NCBI RefSeq assembly: GCF_013184805.1
Contig: NZ_JAATNG010000006.1
Span: 226,499-290,498 of the forward strand
Source: Pseudoruegeria sp. HB172150
GTDB taxonomy: Bacteria; Pseudomonadota; Alphaproteobacteria; Rhodobacterales; Rhodobacteraceae
Reading direction: 5' to 3'
Length of the DNA stretch: 64,000 bases
Position numbers and translations under genes: made by a program. The notes beneath the pieces were generated by a model. It was given only the letters and a program-made list of their open reading frames with translations. It was not told the DNA's origin and ran no database searches. Shown here in pieces: positions 18,308 to 28,485 of this stretch (positions are counted from its first letter, which is position 1; every line of letters starts with the position of its first letter).

Positions 18308-18946
18308 ATGGCTTTCATTCGCCTATGGCAGGCGGCAATTATTGTCGTCGCTGTGAGTTTTAGTACCGTCGCTGGAGCCGGCGAGGTGCTGAGCGAATCG
18401 AATGATCCGAGCATTCAGATGGATGAACGCTTTGACGACACGCTGGGCCAGATTGTGGCGGGAACGGCGGCAGAAGCAGCGTCGTTGGCGACGGAATACA
18501 CTATGGCTTGGTTGGACACGATGCCGAGAGCCAACGGCGGCATTCAATGGGCATGCCTCGCGGAAGCATTGTATTTTGAGGCGCGTGGCGAAAGCGTGCG
18601 CGGCCAGTTCGCCGTGGGTGAGGTGATCTTGAACCGTGTCGAACGCCGGGAATTTCCCGACACCGTCTGCGGTGTCGTTCACCAGGGAACCGGGCGCCGC
18701 AACCAATGCCAGTTCAGCTATTCCTGCGATGGTTTGGCAGAGGTCTTTGCTAACAAGGCTGCCTATGTGAGGGCCGGAAAGGTGGCGCGGGTGCTGATGG
18801 ACGGAGCAGCCAGAACCTTGACTGGCGGCGCGACCAATTTCCACACCCCCGCAGTCAGCCCGCGCTGGGCGCGCCGTTTCGAGCATACGGCGACCATCGG
18901 CCGGCACCTTTTCTACCGGATGCCGTTGAAAATCGCGTCGAACTGA
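18308..18946 (+). CDS. Secreted SleB-type cell-wall hydrolase
   Basis: About 212 residues with a signal peptide (hydrophobic IIVVAVSFSTVAGAGE). The Hydrolase_2 (SleB C-terminal) domain spans about residues 75-205: CLAEALYFEARGES with the catalytic Glu, GQFAVGEVILNRVE, FPDTVCGVVHQG, CQFSYSCDG and ATNFHTPAVSPRWAR. Family members cleave peptidoglycan as lytic transglycosylases or amidases. I use ATG 18308 rather than the TTG one codon earlier. It stands alone between ppdK and folB. Confidence 0.9.
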   Translation: MAFIRLWQAAIIVVAVSFSTVAGAGEVLSESNDPSIQMDERFDDTLGQIVAGTAAEAASLATEYTMAWLDTMPRANGGIQWACLAEALYFEARGESVRGQFAVGEVILNRVERREFPDTVCGVVHQGTGRRNQCQFSYSCDGLAEVFANKAAYVRAGKVARVLMDGAARTLTGGATNFHTPAVSPRWARRFEHTATIGRHLFYRMPLKIASN

Positions 18947-19023
18947 GCCGCGGCGCTTTCGGGTTCGCATCCAGTGCGGCCTGTGTTTAGGTAAGTCTCC
19001 TGAGGAACGGGAGGCCTGCCGAG

Positions 19024-19932
19024 ATGAGCAACGAAATTCACGACGCTTTTGCGCATCCAGAGGCGCGGGCGGCGTCCACCGCTGACCCAGGGATGCCCGA
19101 CCGAATCTCGCTGCGCGACCATATCGTCGAGGCCGAGATCGGCGCGTTCCAGGCCGAGCGTGGCCGGACACAGAGGCTTTGTTTCAACATTGTCGTGGAG
19201 CTCACGCCGCCAACCGGGCCGGTCGATGATGATGTTGATCGCATCGTGAGCTATGACAGGGTGACCGAGGCGATCCATGGCGAGCTGGCAGCAGAGCGGC
19301 TGAATCTGCTGGAGACGTTGGCGGAGCGGATCGCCGAGCGAGTGCTAAATGAGCCGCGGGTTCGGCGGATTTTCGTTCGGGTCGAAAAGCTCGACCGGGG
19401 GCCGGGGGCATTAGGTGTCGAAATTGTACGGTCACGACGTGCCAGTGCACGAGCCGTGCCCGAGGGCGCGGCGGTGCCTCATCCCACCGTCATGTACTTG
19501 ACAAACCATTTTATCCGCGCGCCGGAATTGCCCAACATCATTGACGATTTCACCACCTCGGGTGAGCCGTTGATCATTTGCGTCGGCTTTCCGGAAGGGC
19601 CGCTGCCAGAAGCGGGATCGCGACTTCCGCAGCGGCGGGTCGACCTGCTGGCGATGGAGCAGAATGCTTGGATTCTGGCGAGTCGCGACAGTCGTTGTGT
19701 GGTGGTCGGAACACGGACCGAACTCGACTGGGCAATGAAGCACGGGCAAATCTGCGTCTGGGCGCCGTCGAAGATCGTGCTGGATGCGGTGGACGGGCCC
19801 CGTGCGGTCGATGGCCCATCGCTGGCCGCCTGGTTCGCGGCGCTGGTGGAGGCGCGTGAACTGGTCGTTTTAGGGACTGCTGCGCCGATTTCTGCCGCCG
19901 TTCCTGTGCGCGAGATGCTGACCAGCCGATAG
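19024..19932 (+). CDS. folB: Dihydroneopterin aldolase fused to a C-terminal domain of unknown function
   Basis: 302 residues, far longer than a FolB (about 120). Residues about 27-140 are the FolB domain: ISLRDHIVEAEIGAFQAERG, VSYDRVTEAI, LLETLAERIAERVL, VRVEKLDR. This enzyme makes 6-hydroxymethyl-dihydropterin in folate synthesis. From about residue 155 a second domain follows (VMYLTNHFIRAPELPNIIDDF, LLAMEQNAWILASRDSRCV, TRTELDWAMKHGQICVWAPSK) that I do not recognise. folP follows in the same direction after 40 bp. AGGAACGGGAGG lies upstream of the ATG. Confidence 0.88.
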   Translation: MSNEIHDAFAHPEARAASTADPGMPDRISLRDHIVEAEIGAFQAERGRTQRLCFNIVVELTPPTGPVDDDVDRIVSYDRVTEAIHGELAAERLNLLETLAERIAERVLNEPRVRRIFVRVEKLDRGPGALGVEIVRSRRASARAVPEGAAVPHPTVMYLTNHFIRAPELPNIIDDFTTSGEPLIICVGFPEGPLPEAGSRLPQRRVDLLAMEQNAWILASRDSRCVVVGTRTELDWAMKHGQICVWAPSKIVLDAVDGPRAVDGPSLAAWFAALVEARELVVLGTAAPISAAVPVREMLTSR

Positions 19933-19972
19933 GTCTTGTCCTTTCGGCCGTGCTCTTTCAAATCCTCTGGTC

Positions 19973-20986
19973 ATGAAGACCTACTATCGCCCGATCCCGA
20001 TGACCGATCCCGCGCGTCCGCGCAAGGCGCTGTCGCTGGCCGGAGGTTGGTGCTGGTTCGACCGGGTTGAGCGGATGACGCGCGACGAGGGCGAAGTGAT
20101 CCCGGCGGATGATGCGCCGGCGAATGTGCTGGAGCGGCTGACGGCCGCACGCACTCCGCTCGCGGGCATCGGTTGGGAGGCTCCGCGAATGATGGGTATC
20201 CTGAACGTGACACCAGACAGTTTCTCCGATGGCGGGAAATTTCTGGACGTAGAAGCGGCGCTGGGTCAGGCGCGACGTTTGCGCGACGAAGGTGCCGACA
20301 TCATTGATATCGGAGGAGAATCTACGCGGCCCGGTGCGGCGGAAGTGGCGGTTCCAGAAGAGAACTCGCGGACAGAGCCGGTGATCGGCATTCTAGCGAA
20401 TGAGATCGACATTCCAATCTCCATCGACACGCGCAAGTCCGTGGTGGCCAAGGCCGCGCTGCAGGCCGGGGCAACGCTTCTGAACGACGTGGCGGCCATG
20501 GAATACGATCCCTGCATGGCGGCGCTCGCGGCGCAGAGCGGCGCGCCGATCTGCCTGATGCATAATGTGGGCGACCCGGCCACGATGCAAAACGACCCGC
20601 ACTACGACGACGTGCTTTTCGATGTCTATGACTACCTGGAGGCGCGGGTGGCCGCGGCAGAGGAAGCGGGAATTGCGCGGGGAAAAGTGATCCTAGATCC
20701 CGGTATCGGGTTCGGCAAGACACTCGAGCACAACCTGCAGCTATTACGGCATCTGAGCCTATTTCATTCGCTGGGTTGCGTGTTGCTGCTTGGGGCATCG
20801 CGCAAGCGGTTCATAGGAACGATCAGCAATGCGCCGGAAGCACAGGACCGGATGCCGGGATCAGTCGCGGTGGCGCTGGCCGGTGCGTTGCAGGGTGTGC
20901 AGATTTTCAGAGTTCATGATATGAAGGCGACAAGACAGGCCCTTAGCCTGCAGGCCGCCGTTACAGGCGAGAGGTGGATTGCATGA
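19973..20986 (+). CDS. folP: Dihydropteroate synthase
   Basis: 337 residues with the full TIM-barrel signature: [90 protein letters not shown]. It joins hydroxymethyl-dihydropterin pyrophosphate and p-aminobenzoate and is the sulfonamide target. About 75 residues precede the catalytic core, more than in E. coli FolP; an internal ATG near MMGILN is not needed because the open frame starts 40 bp after folB. The stop overlaps the glmM start by 4 bp. Confidence 0.97.
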   Translation: MKTYYRPIPMTDPARPRKALSLAGGWCWFDRVERMTRDEGEVIPADDAPANVLERLTAARTPLAGIGWEAPRMMGILNVTPDSFSDGGKFLDVEAALGQARRLRDEGADIIDIGGESTRPGAAEVAVPEENSRTEPVIGILANEIDIPISIDTRKSVVAKAALQAGATLLNDVAAMEYDPCMAALAAQSGAPICLMHNVGDPATMQNDPHYDDVLFDVYDYLEARVAAAEEAGIARGKVILDPGIGFGKTLEHNLQLLRHLSLFHSLGCVLLLGASRKRFIGTISNAPEAQDRMPGSVAVALAGALQGVQIFRVHDMKATRQALSLQAAVTGERWIA

Positions 20987-22335
20987 GTAGGAAGATCTTC
21001 GGCACCGACGGGGTGCGCGGGCGGGCGAATACCTATCCGATGACTGTTGACTTGGCGATGCGGCTCGGCGCGGCGGCAGGACGCTATTTCCGTCGCGACG
21101 GCGAGAACCGACATCGGGTGGTGATTGGCAAGGACACTCGCCTGTCGGGCTACATGATCGAGAACGCGCTCACAGCGGGCTTAACCTCTACAGGCATGAA
21201 TGTTTTGCTGCTCGGTCCGGTGCCGACACCGGCGGTGGGCCTGCTGACCCATTCGATGCGGGCGGATGTGGGGATCATGATCTCGGCTTCGCACAACCCG
21301 TCGCACGATAACGGGATCAAGCTTTTCGGGCCCGACGGGTACAAGTTGTCGGACGAGGCGGAAGCAGAGATTGAGACGATCCTCGAGGGTGGGATCGACT
21401 ATGCCCAGCCGCAGAACATCGGCCGCGCGCGGCGGATCGACGACGGGCGTCGCGGTTACATGGAATTCGCCAAGACGACCTTCCCGATGGGGCGCAAGCT
21501 GAACGGGCTTAAAGTGGTGATCGACTGTGCCCACGGTGCGGCCTACCGCGCCGCGCCGGAAGTTCTATGGGAGCTCGGCGCCGAGGTCGTGGCAATTGGC
21601 ACCGCGCCGGACGGGTACAATATCAATGATGGTTGCGGGTCGACCGACACGGCACTAGCGGCAGAAACGATCCGCCGCGAAAAGGCGGATGTGGGCATCT
21701 GTCTCGATGGCGACGCGGACCGTGTGATGATACTCGACGAGAATGGCGAGGTGGCCGATGGCGATCAGGTCATGGCCCTGTTCGCGACTCGCTGGGCCGA
21801 AGCGCAACGGTTGCGCGGAAATACATTGGTCGCCACGGTGATGTCCAATCTTGGGCTGGAGCGCTACCTGCAGGGCAATCAGATCGCTTTAGAACGGACG
21901 CCGGTGGGCGACCGATATGTGGTGGAGAGGATGCGTGCCGGCGGCTGGAATCTGGGTGGCGAGCAATCCGGGCACATCGTGATGACGGATTATGCCACGA
22001 CCGGCGACGGGCTGATCGCGGGGTTGCAATTTCTGGGTGCGATGGTGGAAACCGGGCAGCGGGCATCGGACCTTTCGGTCAGCTTCGAGAGGGTGCCGCA
22101 GTTGCTGAGAAATGTCCGCTATGCCGCAGGGACCGATCCTTTGTCGCTGCCGCCCGTTCGAAAGGCAATCACTGATGGTGAGGCACAGCTGAATGGAGCG
22201 GGGCGGCTGCTGATCCGGAAATCCGGAACCGAGCCGTTGATCCGGGTTATGGCCGAGGCCGAGGACGAAGCGCTGATGGCTCGGGTGGTTGACGAAATCG
22301 TGGCCGAAGTCGAAGCGGCGGGCATTCCTGCCTAA
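20983..22335 (+). CDS. glmM: Phosphoglucosamine mutase
   Basis: 450 residues. N-terminal [18 protein letters not shown], the phospho-serine loop [17 protein letters not shown], the metal loop [13 protein letters not shown], the sugar loop [19 protein letters not shown] and the phosphate loop [12 protein letters not shown] are all present. It converts glucosamine-6-P to glucosamine-1-P for peptidoglycan and lipopolysaccharide. I take ATG 20983, which overlaps the folP stop (ATGA); the in-frame ATG at 20974 lies inside folP. The folP-glmM coupling matches the order in many Proteobacteria. Confidence 0.98.
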   Translation: MSRKIFGTDGVRGRANTYPMTVDLAMRLGAAAGRYFRRDGENRHRVVIGKDTRLSGYMIENALTAGLTSTGMNVLLLGPVPTPAVGLLTHSMRADVGIMISASHNPSHDNGIKLFGPDGYKLSDEAEAEIETILEGGIDYAQPQNIGRARRIDDGRRGYMEFAKTTFPMGRKLNGLKVVIDCAHGAAYRAAPEVLWELGAEVVAIGTAPDGYNINDGCGSTDTALAAETIRREKADVGICLDGDADRVMILDENGEVADGDQVMALFATRWAEAQRLRGNTLVATVMSNLGLERYLQGNQIALERTPVGDRYVVERMRAGGWNLGGEQSGHIVMTDYATTGDGLIAGLQFLGAMVETGQRASDLSVSFERVPQLLRNVRYAAGTDPLSLPPVRKAITDGEAQLNGAGRLLIRKSGTEPLIRVMAEAEDEALMARVVDEIVAEVEAAGIPA

Positions 22336-22339
22336 GGCG

Positions 22340-22804
22340 TCAGCCGATGAAGCGGTAGATTTCGGTTCTCAACTCGCCTTCCGGAACGCTGCCGGGATCG
22401 TCCACGTAGATCTCCCACACGGGCATGGCCGCTTCGATTCCCTCTGTCTGCATGTGGTTCTGCAGAGTCTTATGTGTCTGGTTCAAAGTGGCGTATGGAC
22501 CGACATGGGTTGCCACCATTGCGTCGCCAGCAGGCAAAGTTCCGGTCTCGATCTCACCTTCCGGCTGATCTGCATCGCCCGGGGCGACAATCACACCTGA
22601 CCGGAAGCGCAGCTTTTCGCGGGACATTTCGAGATATACCGTAATCGGCGTGCTCCCCGGGGCGATACCCTTGCCGGCGAGATGGTCGAAGACCTTTCTA
22701 AAGGCGTCGCCCATGGCTGCGGTGATGGTGGTTCCGTCGAAGTCAGTTTCGCAGTCGACGTAGTAGTAGGGCTGTGCGGGCAGCGTTTCGCGGCGGATGT
22801 CCAT
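22340..22804 (-). CDS. GyrI-like / AraC effector-binding-domain protein
   Basis: About 154 residues starting MDIRRETLPAQPYYYV. The whole protein is one effector-binding fold: GDAFRKVFDHLAGKGI, YLEMSREKLRF, GDAMVATHVGPYATLNQTHK and MPVWEIYVDDPG near the end. Such stand-alone domains bind small hydrophobic ligands or gyrase (GyrI); no DNA-binding domain is attached. The upstream extension to 22894 lacks conserved sequence and is not included. It is convergent with glmM, with only 4 bp between stops. Confidence 0.82.
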   Translation of the reverse strand: MDIRRETLPAQPYYYVDCETDFDGTTITAAMGDAFRKVFDHLAGKGIAPGSTPITVYLEMSREKLRFRSGVIVAPGDADQPEGEIETGTLPAGDAMVATHVGPYATLNQTHKTLQNHMQTEGIEAAMPVWEIYVDDPGSVPEGELRTEIYRFIG

Positions 22805-23160
22805 GGTTGGTCTCTTCGAGGCAATATGTGGCGCGGACATCGTAACATGGCCGAACGTTTCGCAGCACGTATTGGTCGGCCGAAAAACACTCATTTCCGA
22901 CTGGACGGCACTGTCGTTCGATTCAACGGAGGAGGGGTCTGCGTTGCAATGGTCATAGCGCGCGGCGCGTTAGGCGGGCGGTATTGTCTTCTGCGATCTA
23001 TTGAATGCCCACCATCGCTTAAAAAGCAGGCTGTTGGCAACGGTTGGTGGCACGTAAGCATCATTTCGGACAGGGAATGCTGCGGTGCAGCATTCGAAGC
23101 TGGATCGCGTGCCGATGCTACTCCAGCCTATTGGGAGGGGAGGGCAACTCCGGGTAGTCG
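22805..23160. other. Intergenic stretch without a convincing gene
   Basis: About 355 bp between two divergent genes. It contains open frames on both strands, but none with a ribosome-binding site or recognisable sequence. It presumably holds the promoters for the GyrI-like gene (leftward) and the 64-residue protein (rightward). Confidence 0.5.
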
Positions 23161-23173
23161 AAGGAGCCCCGAT

Positions 23174-23368
23174 ATGTGTTTGACCACCGAAGCGCTGTTA
23201 ACTTTCTTGGCGCTTTTGCCGCAGGAGCGGATTGAAGTGTCGTCAGAACGGATCGTCATTCACGCCGAAGTTCGCGATGCGGTCTGGGAAGCGCGCGGCG
23301 AGGACTGGTGCACAAAAGCCCCGAAGATTGATGCGGCATTGCGCCTGAAGGCCGGCGAGAAGGCCTGA
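23174..23368 (+). CDS. Small acidic protein of unknown function (64 aa)
   Basis: Starts MCLTTEALLTFLALLPQERI and ends ALRLKAGEKA. AAGGAG at 23161-23166 is well placed 7 bp before the ATG, which is why I choose this start over the longer open frame that begins at 22682. The peptide has a hydrophobic first third and a charged remainder, with one WEARGEDW segment. I do not recognise a family. It ends 12 bp before a strong symmetrical terminator shared with ilvC. Confidence 0.6.
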   Translation: MCLTTEALLTFLALLPQERIEVSSERIVIHAEVRDAVWEARGEDWCTKAPKIDAALRLKAGEKA

Positions 23369-23380
23369 TGTCTTGGAACT

Positions 23381-23412
23381 GTAAGGGCCCCGGCTGGTGC
23401 CGGGGCCCTTAC
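23381..23412. terminator. Bidirectional terminator hairpin between the 64-aa gene and ilvC
   Basis: A perfect 14-bp inverted repeat (23381-23394 with 23399-23412, arms beginning GTAAGGGCCCCGGC) around a TGGT loop. It lies between two convergent stops. Long T runs are absent, so it may act by structure strength alone. Confidence 0.75.
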
Positions 23413-23428
23413 CGTAGAGCCGATTGGC

Positions 23429-24502
<1,074 letters not shown>

Positions 24503-24580
24503 TTACGAGACTGATTTGGCATGTTTCTCAGCCATTCTTCGTGGTAATCATGCGCGTAGTATCGAATATTCGGAGATTTC

Positions 24581-25036
24581 ATGCTTGATGACATGGATCG
24601 GCGATTGTTGAGGCTTTTGCAGGACGATCCGGGTCGTGTCGCACAGGACCTGGCAGAGCACGCCAATCTCTCCGTCCCGCAGGTGCAGCGCCGGCTCGAG
24701 AAACTACGCGGTTCGGGCGTGATCCGTGGAACTCGGGCGGTGATCGATTGGCGGGCTTTGGGCTATGAAGTTCAGGTGAGCTTGCGCTTCAACCTCGACA
24801 AGACACAACGCTCTGCCTTCGACGAATTCCTCGCTGCTGCGCGCGAGGTCCCCGAGGTGATCGAGATACAGACCTTTCTGGGCAAAGTCGATGTGCGGTT
24901 AAACGTAATAGCACGGGACATGCGGCACTATCAGGACATCTATCGTAACCGGATCCTCAGGCTTCCGCATATCGCAGATATCGAGGCGCTGGTGCTTGTG
25001 GCGACGGTGAAGGCAGAGGAGTGGCTGCCAATATGA
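24581..25036 (+). CDS. Lrp/AsnC-family transcriptional regulator (first of a pair)
   Basis: 151 residues. An N-terminal winged helix (MDRRLLRLLQDDPGRVAQDLAE, SVPQVQRRLEKLRGSGVI) is followed by a RAM/AsnC ligand-binding domain (EVIEIQTFLGKVDVRLNVIA, ILRLPHIADIEALVLV). It is divergent from ilvC, so branched-chain amino acid sensing is a fair guess but not shown. CGGAG precedes the ATG. The second regulator starts 7 bp after its stop. Confidence 0.92.
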   Translation: MLDDMDRRLLRLLQDDPGRVAQDLAEHANLSVPQVQRRLEKLRGSGVIRGTRAVIDWRALGYEVQVSLRFNLDKTQRSAFDEFLAAAREVPEVIEIQTFLGKVDVRLNVIARDMRHYQDIYRNRILRLPHIADIEALVLVATVKAEEWLPI

Positions 25037-25043
25037 GGACCGC

Positions 25044-25499
25044 ATGACGGAATTGGATGAGATCGACCGTTTGCTGCTGCGTGAAATGTCGGAGGACGCG
25101 ACGCAGTCGGCCGGACTTTTGGGGCGCAAAATTGGACTGAGCCAACCTGCAACCTGGCGCCGTGTTCAACGGCTCTATGGCTCGGGCGCGCTACGCGGGC
25201 GACGGCTGGACCTGGATGCTGAGAAGCTAGGTTTCGGGGTTACGGTTTTTCTGGGTGTGAAGCTGGCCGCAAAGGGCGGTGTCGGGTTGGAAGCGTTCGA
25301 GCGAGCGGTGTCAGCCATTCCCGAGGTGCAATTGGTACAGCATGTGCTGGGCCTCTTCGATTACCGCTTACGTGTGGTGGCGCGGGATCTTTCAGATTTC
25401 GAGCGCGTGCTTCGCCGGCGGATCATGGCATTGCCAGGCGTCGGGAGCATCGAAGCGAATGTTATGCTGAGCGAAGAACGTCTGCCGGGTCCTCTCTGA
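25044..25499 (+). CDS. Lrp/AsnC-family transcriptional regulator (second of a pair)
   Basis: 151 residues with the same layout: helix-turn-helix (EIDRLLLREMSEDATQSAGL, LSQPATWRRVQRLYGSGAL) and AsnC effector domain (QLVQHVLGLFDYRLRVVARD, GVGSIEANVMLSEERLP). Same length as its neighbour but clearly diverged. The two are almost certainly co-transcribed and may form mixed octamers, as some Lrp-type pairs do; that is inference. Confidence 0.92.
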   Translation: MTELDEIDRLLLREMSEDATQSAGLLGRKIGLSQPATWRRVQRLYGSGALRGRRLDLDAEKLGFGVTVFLGVKLAAKGGVGLEAFERAVSAIPEVQLVQHVLGLFDYRLRVVARDLSDFERVLRRRIMALPGVGSIEANVMLSEERLPGPL

Positions 25500-25689
25500 T
25501 GCCTATATTTTGGGACCTCGAACGACATCGGCGGGAAATTGCACAAAGCATACTTCTTGGGAATGCCCATGAAAGCCAGCATTCAAAGGCTTTGGCTGAT
25601 ATCACGCAATTGCTATCAAGAGTTGATTAACAAAACAATTAAAAAATCTATAGTAGAAAATCTGACCTACAGTAAACTGGCTCTATGTC

Positions 25690-25722
25690 GCCTCAAGGAG
25701 TGCTGCTTCTGCAGCTTGAGGC
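25690..25722 (+). promoter_or_regulatory. Hairpin in the leader of the DUF481 gene
   Basis: GCCTCAAG (25690-25697) pairs with CTTGAGGC (25715-25722), with an inner GCTGC/GCAGC stem and a TTCT loop. The left arm runs straight into AAGGAG. No T run follows, so it does not look like a terminator. It lies 32 bp before the start codon, where it could affect mRNA stability or ribosome entry. Confidence 0.45.
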
Positions 25723-25754
25723 GAGGCGAAGTCACAAGGAATGAGGTTAGTTAA

Positions 25755-26594
25755 ATGCATCGAGTCTCCCCAACAATCGCAACCGCTCTCGCCGTGCCCG
25801 CACTGTCCCTGATCTTGGCCCAGCCGGTTTTTTCGCAGGCTGCGATCGTAGGCATCGAGGGACTGGACGACCGGATCGACGACATTCAGGAAGACGTCGA
25901 CGATGATCTGGCAGATGCCCAGGATTCGGCGCGTTTCGGACCGGCGCAGTTCGATCAGGGCTGGAGCGGCAGTGTTGCACTCGGTTTTTCTGCGAACAGC
26001 GGGAACACTGACACGGTCGATCTGAATTTCGCGGGCCGGTTCCACTACGGACAGGGACCCTGGAGCCATACGTTCGGATTTGCGGGCGAATTCTCCGAGG
26101 ACAACGACGTCCGCAGCGAGGAAGAGGTCTTCGCCACCTATGACGTGAACCGGTCATTGAATGACAGGTTTTACATCTTTGGTCTGGCGTCGGTCCGTTA
26201 TGATGCCTTCGACAGCAACGAGTGGGACCTGTTTGCTGGCGCTGGACCGGGATACCGGATCATCAACACTTCGGACGCGGCATGGCGGGTGCAGGCCGGG
26301 CCTGGCGTTCGGTATGTCGAGGACCAAACCGGCGCTAACACCACCGAGGTCGCCGGTGTTGTGGCGTCCCGTTTCTACTATGCCTTCACCGATTCCGTGT
26401 TCCTGACGAATGACACCGATGTGCTGTTTTCGGATGACAGCACCTTGGTGACCAATGATCTCGGCTTGAACTTCAAGGTAACCGACGTGTTCTCCACGCG
26501 GGTATCCTACCGGACGGAGTATGACTCCGATCCGCTACCGGGCTACGACAATACCGATAATACTTTGGGTGTCTCGCTGGTCTACGGGTTCTGA
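25755..26594 (+). CDS. DUF481-family outer-membrane beta-barrel protein
   Basis: 279 residues with a signal peptide (LAVPALSLILAQPVFSQA). Residues about 35-60 are very acidic (DDRIDDIQEDVDDDLADAQD). From about residue 70 the sequence alternates polar and hydrophobic residues as in a beta barrel: WSGSVALGFSANSGNTD, LNFAGRFHYGQGPWSHTFGF, and a final GVSLVYGF ending in the aromatic residue typical of outer-membrane proteins. DUF481 proteins are salt-induced outer-membrane proteins of unknown function. It has its own terminator and stands alone. Confidence 0.85.
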   Translation: MHRVSPTIATALAVPALSLILAQPVFSQAAIVGIEGLDDRIDDIQEDVDDDLADAQDSARFGPAQFDQGWSGSVALGFSANSGNTDTVDLNFAGRFHYGQGPWSHTFGFAGEFSEDNDVRSEEEVFATYDVNRSLNDRFYIFGLASVRYDAFDSNEWDLFAGAGPGYRIINTSDAAWRVQAGPGVRYVEDQTGANTTEVAGVVASRFYYAFTDSVFLTNDTDVLFSDDSTLVTNDLGLNFKVTDVFSTRVSYRTEYDSDPLPGYDNTDNTLGVSLVYGF

Positions 26595-26630
26595 CGCCCT
26601 ACTCTATAGACGTAAAAAGGTGCAAAACTG

Positions 26631-26658
26631 CCGGGGCGATGTTTCGTCCCGGTTTTTT
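26631..26658 (+). terminator. Rho-independent terminator of the DUF481 gene
   Basis: CCGGGGCGA and TCGTCCCGG form a stem with one G-U pair around TGTT, followed directly by six Ts. It lies 36 bp past the stop codon. Confidence 0.88.
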
Positions 26659-26678
26659 GTTTGGTCCGTTTCAGCTAT

Positions 26679-28283
26679 CTAGTTGCGCATCCTTGGAGGG
26701 ACGGTGACCGTAAATTCGGTGCCCTTGCCCTTTTCGGTGACATAGCGGATCTCGCCGAGATGATAGTCGACGATTTCCTTGACGATGCTCATGCCGAGGC
26801 CCGTACTGCTTTGGGGTCTGGCATAGCCTTCCCTCGCGCGTTTGAAGCGATCGTACAGTACAGGCTGCAGTTCCGCCGGAATGCCCATGCCTTGGTCCCG
26901 GACCCAGAAACCGCTTCCGTCCTGTGTCAGGCCCATCACGACAGTACCGCCTTCGGGGGAGGCCTTGATGGCGTTGGACAGCAGGTTGGTTAAAACCTGA
27001 AGCAGGCGGCTGGAATCACCCTCCACTGTGAAGTCCACGTGGCTCTTCTCGTCCACGACAATCTCGACAGAGTGCTGAGAGGCATAACCTGCCATGTCGT
27101 CTGCTGCACGGTGTAGAAGTGTCAAAAAATCAATAGCTTCAACCTGGAGAGCGAAGCTCGAATCGCTTAGTACCTCCAATTCCAGGATGTCGTCTACCAA
27201 GTGCTGCAGCCGCTCGGCATTGCGGTGGGCAATGTCGACGAGTCCGGCGGATTTCTCCGACAAGTCCCTCGTATTCAGAGCAAGGAGTTTCAGTGAGCCC
27301 AGGATCGATGTTACCGGCGAGCGCAACTCGTGGCTGACATTAGAGATCAATTCCTTGCGGGTTGTTTCCATCGCGTGGCGCTCCGAGATGTCTCGGACCA
27401 TAACGACATATCCGTTGAACTCGCTCTCCTCGTTGAAGAGTGGCGTGACTGCTACCTCACCGAGGAATTCCGATCCTTCGCGCCGGCGGAAGGTCAATTC
27501 AAGCGCATCGCGCTTGGACGGCGGGTCGTTATAGTACTTGTTGGTCAAGGCGGCGTAGTCACTGACCGAAGGGTACAGGATGGAGGTCTGGCGCCCGATC
27601 AGCTCGGCGGAGCTATAACCGAACATCTCCTGTGCAGCAGGATTGGCGAGCCGGATACGGCGCTGTTCGTCACATAGGATGATGGCTTCGGGTACAGTAT
27701 CGAAGACTGCTGTCAGAAGGGCGGATTGGCGAGCGACGGCGCAATGTTCTTCGCGGCGCTGCCATTCCTGACCAAGCCATCGGGCGAAGAAGCGCACCAG
27801 CGCGATCTCACGCGGTTCAAAGGGCTCTCGTTGCTCAGGGTTCGAGAAGTTCACTGTGCCGACACGGACGCCCCCGGCGACCAACGGCACGCCGATATAG
27901 CTTTCCAGCCCGAAGCCCCTGTAACAGGGATGCGTCGCAATTCGAGACGCACCGGCGTGATGAAAGTGGGTCACATCGCCGGCTTCGAGCGTGTGGATAC
28001 AGTAGGTTTCACCGAGAGCGAAATATGTACCGGCTGTAGGTGCCCAGTCAGGACCCTCGCAGTGTAGTACCTCGTAACTTTGATCGCGGATGCGGCTGAC
28101 GATCCCAAGTGGCATACCAAGGACCCGCGTGCCGAGCTGCAGCAGCTTCTGGATTTTGATTTCGAGCGGCAGGTCTGGCTCTACTGCCAGCATGTAGAGT
28201 GTTCTGAGCGCAACCTCGGTCTCAGGCGACGGATCTGCGGCGATAATCTCGGCTTCCCAAGACAGCGTGTTTTGTTCGATCAT
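26679..28283 (-). CDS. Sensor histidine kinase with GAF and PAS domains
   Basis: 534 residues with no membrane segments. Residues about 40-185 are a GAF domain (LGMPLGIVSRIRDQSYEVLH, YIGVPLVAGGVRVGTVNF). Residues about 190-310 are a PAS/PAC unit (FDTVPEAIILCDEQRRI, GYVVMVRDISERHAME). The kinase core has the H-box ISNVSHELRSPVTSI, N-box NLLSNAIKAS, G1 DQGMGIP and G2 SSTGLGMSIVKEI. All phosphotransfer residues are present. No response regulator lies next to it, so the partner is encoded elsewhere. Cytoplasmic light, redox or small-molecule sensing is possible; the LESYIGVPL-type GAF motif alone does not identify the signal. Confidence 0.93.
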   Translation of the reverse strand: MIEQNTLSWEAEIIAADPSPETEVALRTLYMLAVEPDLPLEIKIQKLLQLGTRVLGMPLGIVSRIRDQSYEVLHCEGPDWAPTAGTYFALGETYCIHTLEAGDVTHFHHAGASRIATHPCYRGFGLESYIGVPLVAGGVRVGTVNFSNPEQREPFEPREIALVRFFARWLGQEWQRREEHCAVARQSALLTAVFDTVPEAIILCDEQRRIRLANPAAQEMFGYSSAELIGRQTSILYPSVSDYAALTNKYYNDPPSKRDALELTFRRREGSEFLGEVAVTPLFNEESEFNGYVVMVRDISERHAMETTRKELISNVSHELRSPVTSILGSLKLLALNTRDLSEKSAGLVDIAHRNAERLQHLVDDILELEVLSDSSFALQVEAIDFLTLLHRAADDMAGYASQHSVEIVVDEKSHVDFTVEGDSSRLLQVLTNLLSNAIKASPEGGTVVMGLTQDGSGFWVRDQGMGIPAELQPVLYDRFKRAREGYARPQSSTGLGMSIVKEIVDYHLGEIRYVTEKGKGTEFTVTVPPRMRN

Positions 28284-28485
28284 CCTGGTGACTTTACGGC
28301 AATGCCGACTGTTTCCGAGTATCTGCGGTAATTGGTTCGCACTGCGATATGATAGCTTCCCGGGTTAGCGATCTTGATGAAGATCGAGTTCTTATTTTCA
28401 ATTCTGAGTTGCACGGGTGGAATTGGATTTCCAGACCGACCGTGCGTTTTTGTTTCACTGTTGCACCTAGTTCTGCAGGTTATGG

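Noticed and set aside
22682..23173. Upstream extension of the 64-residue protein to 228 residues
   Set aside because: The extension overlaps the opposite-strand GyrI-like gene and has low-complexity unconserved sequence, while a good ribosome-binding site sits right before the shorter start.
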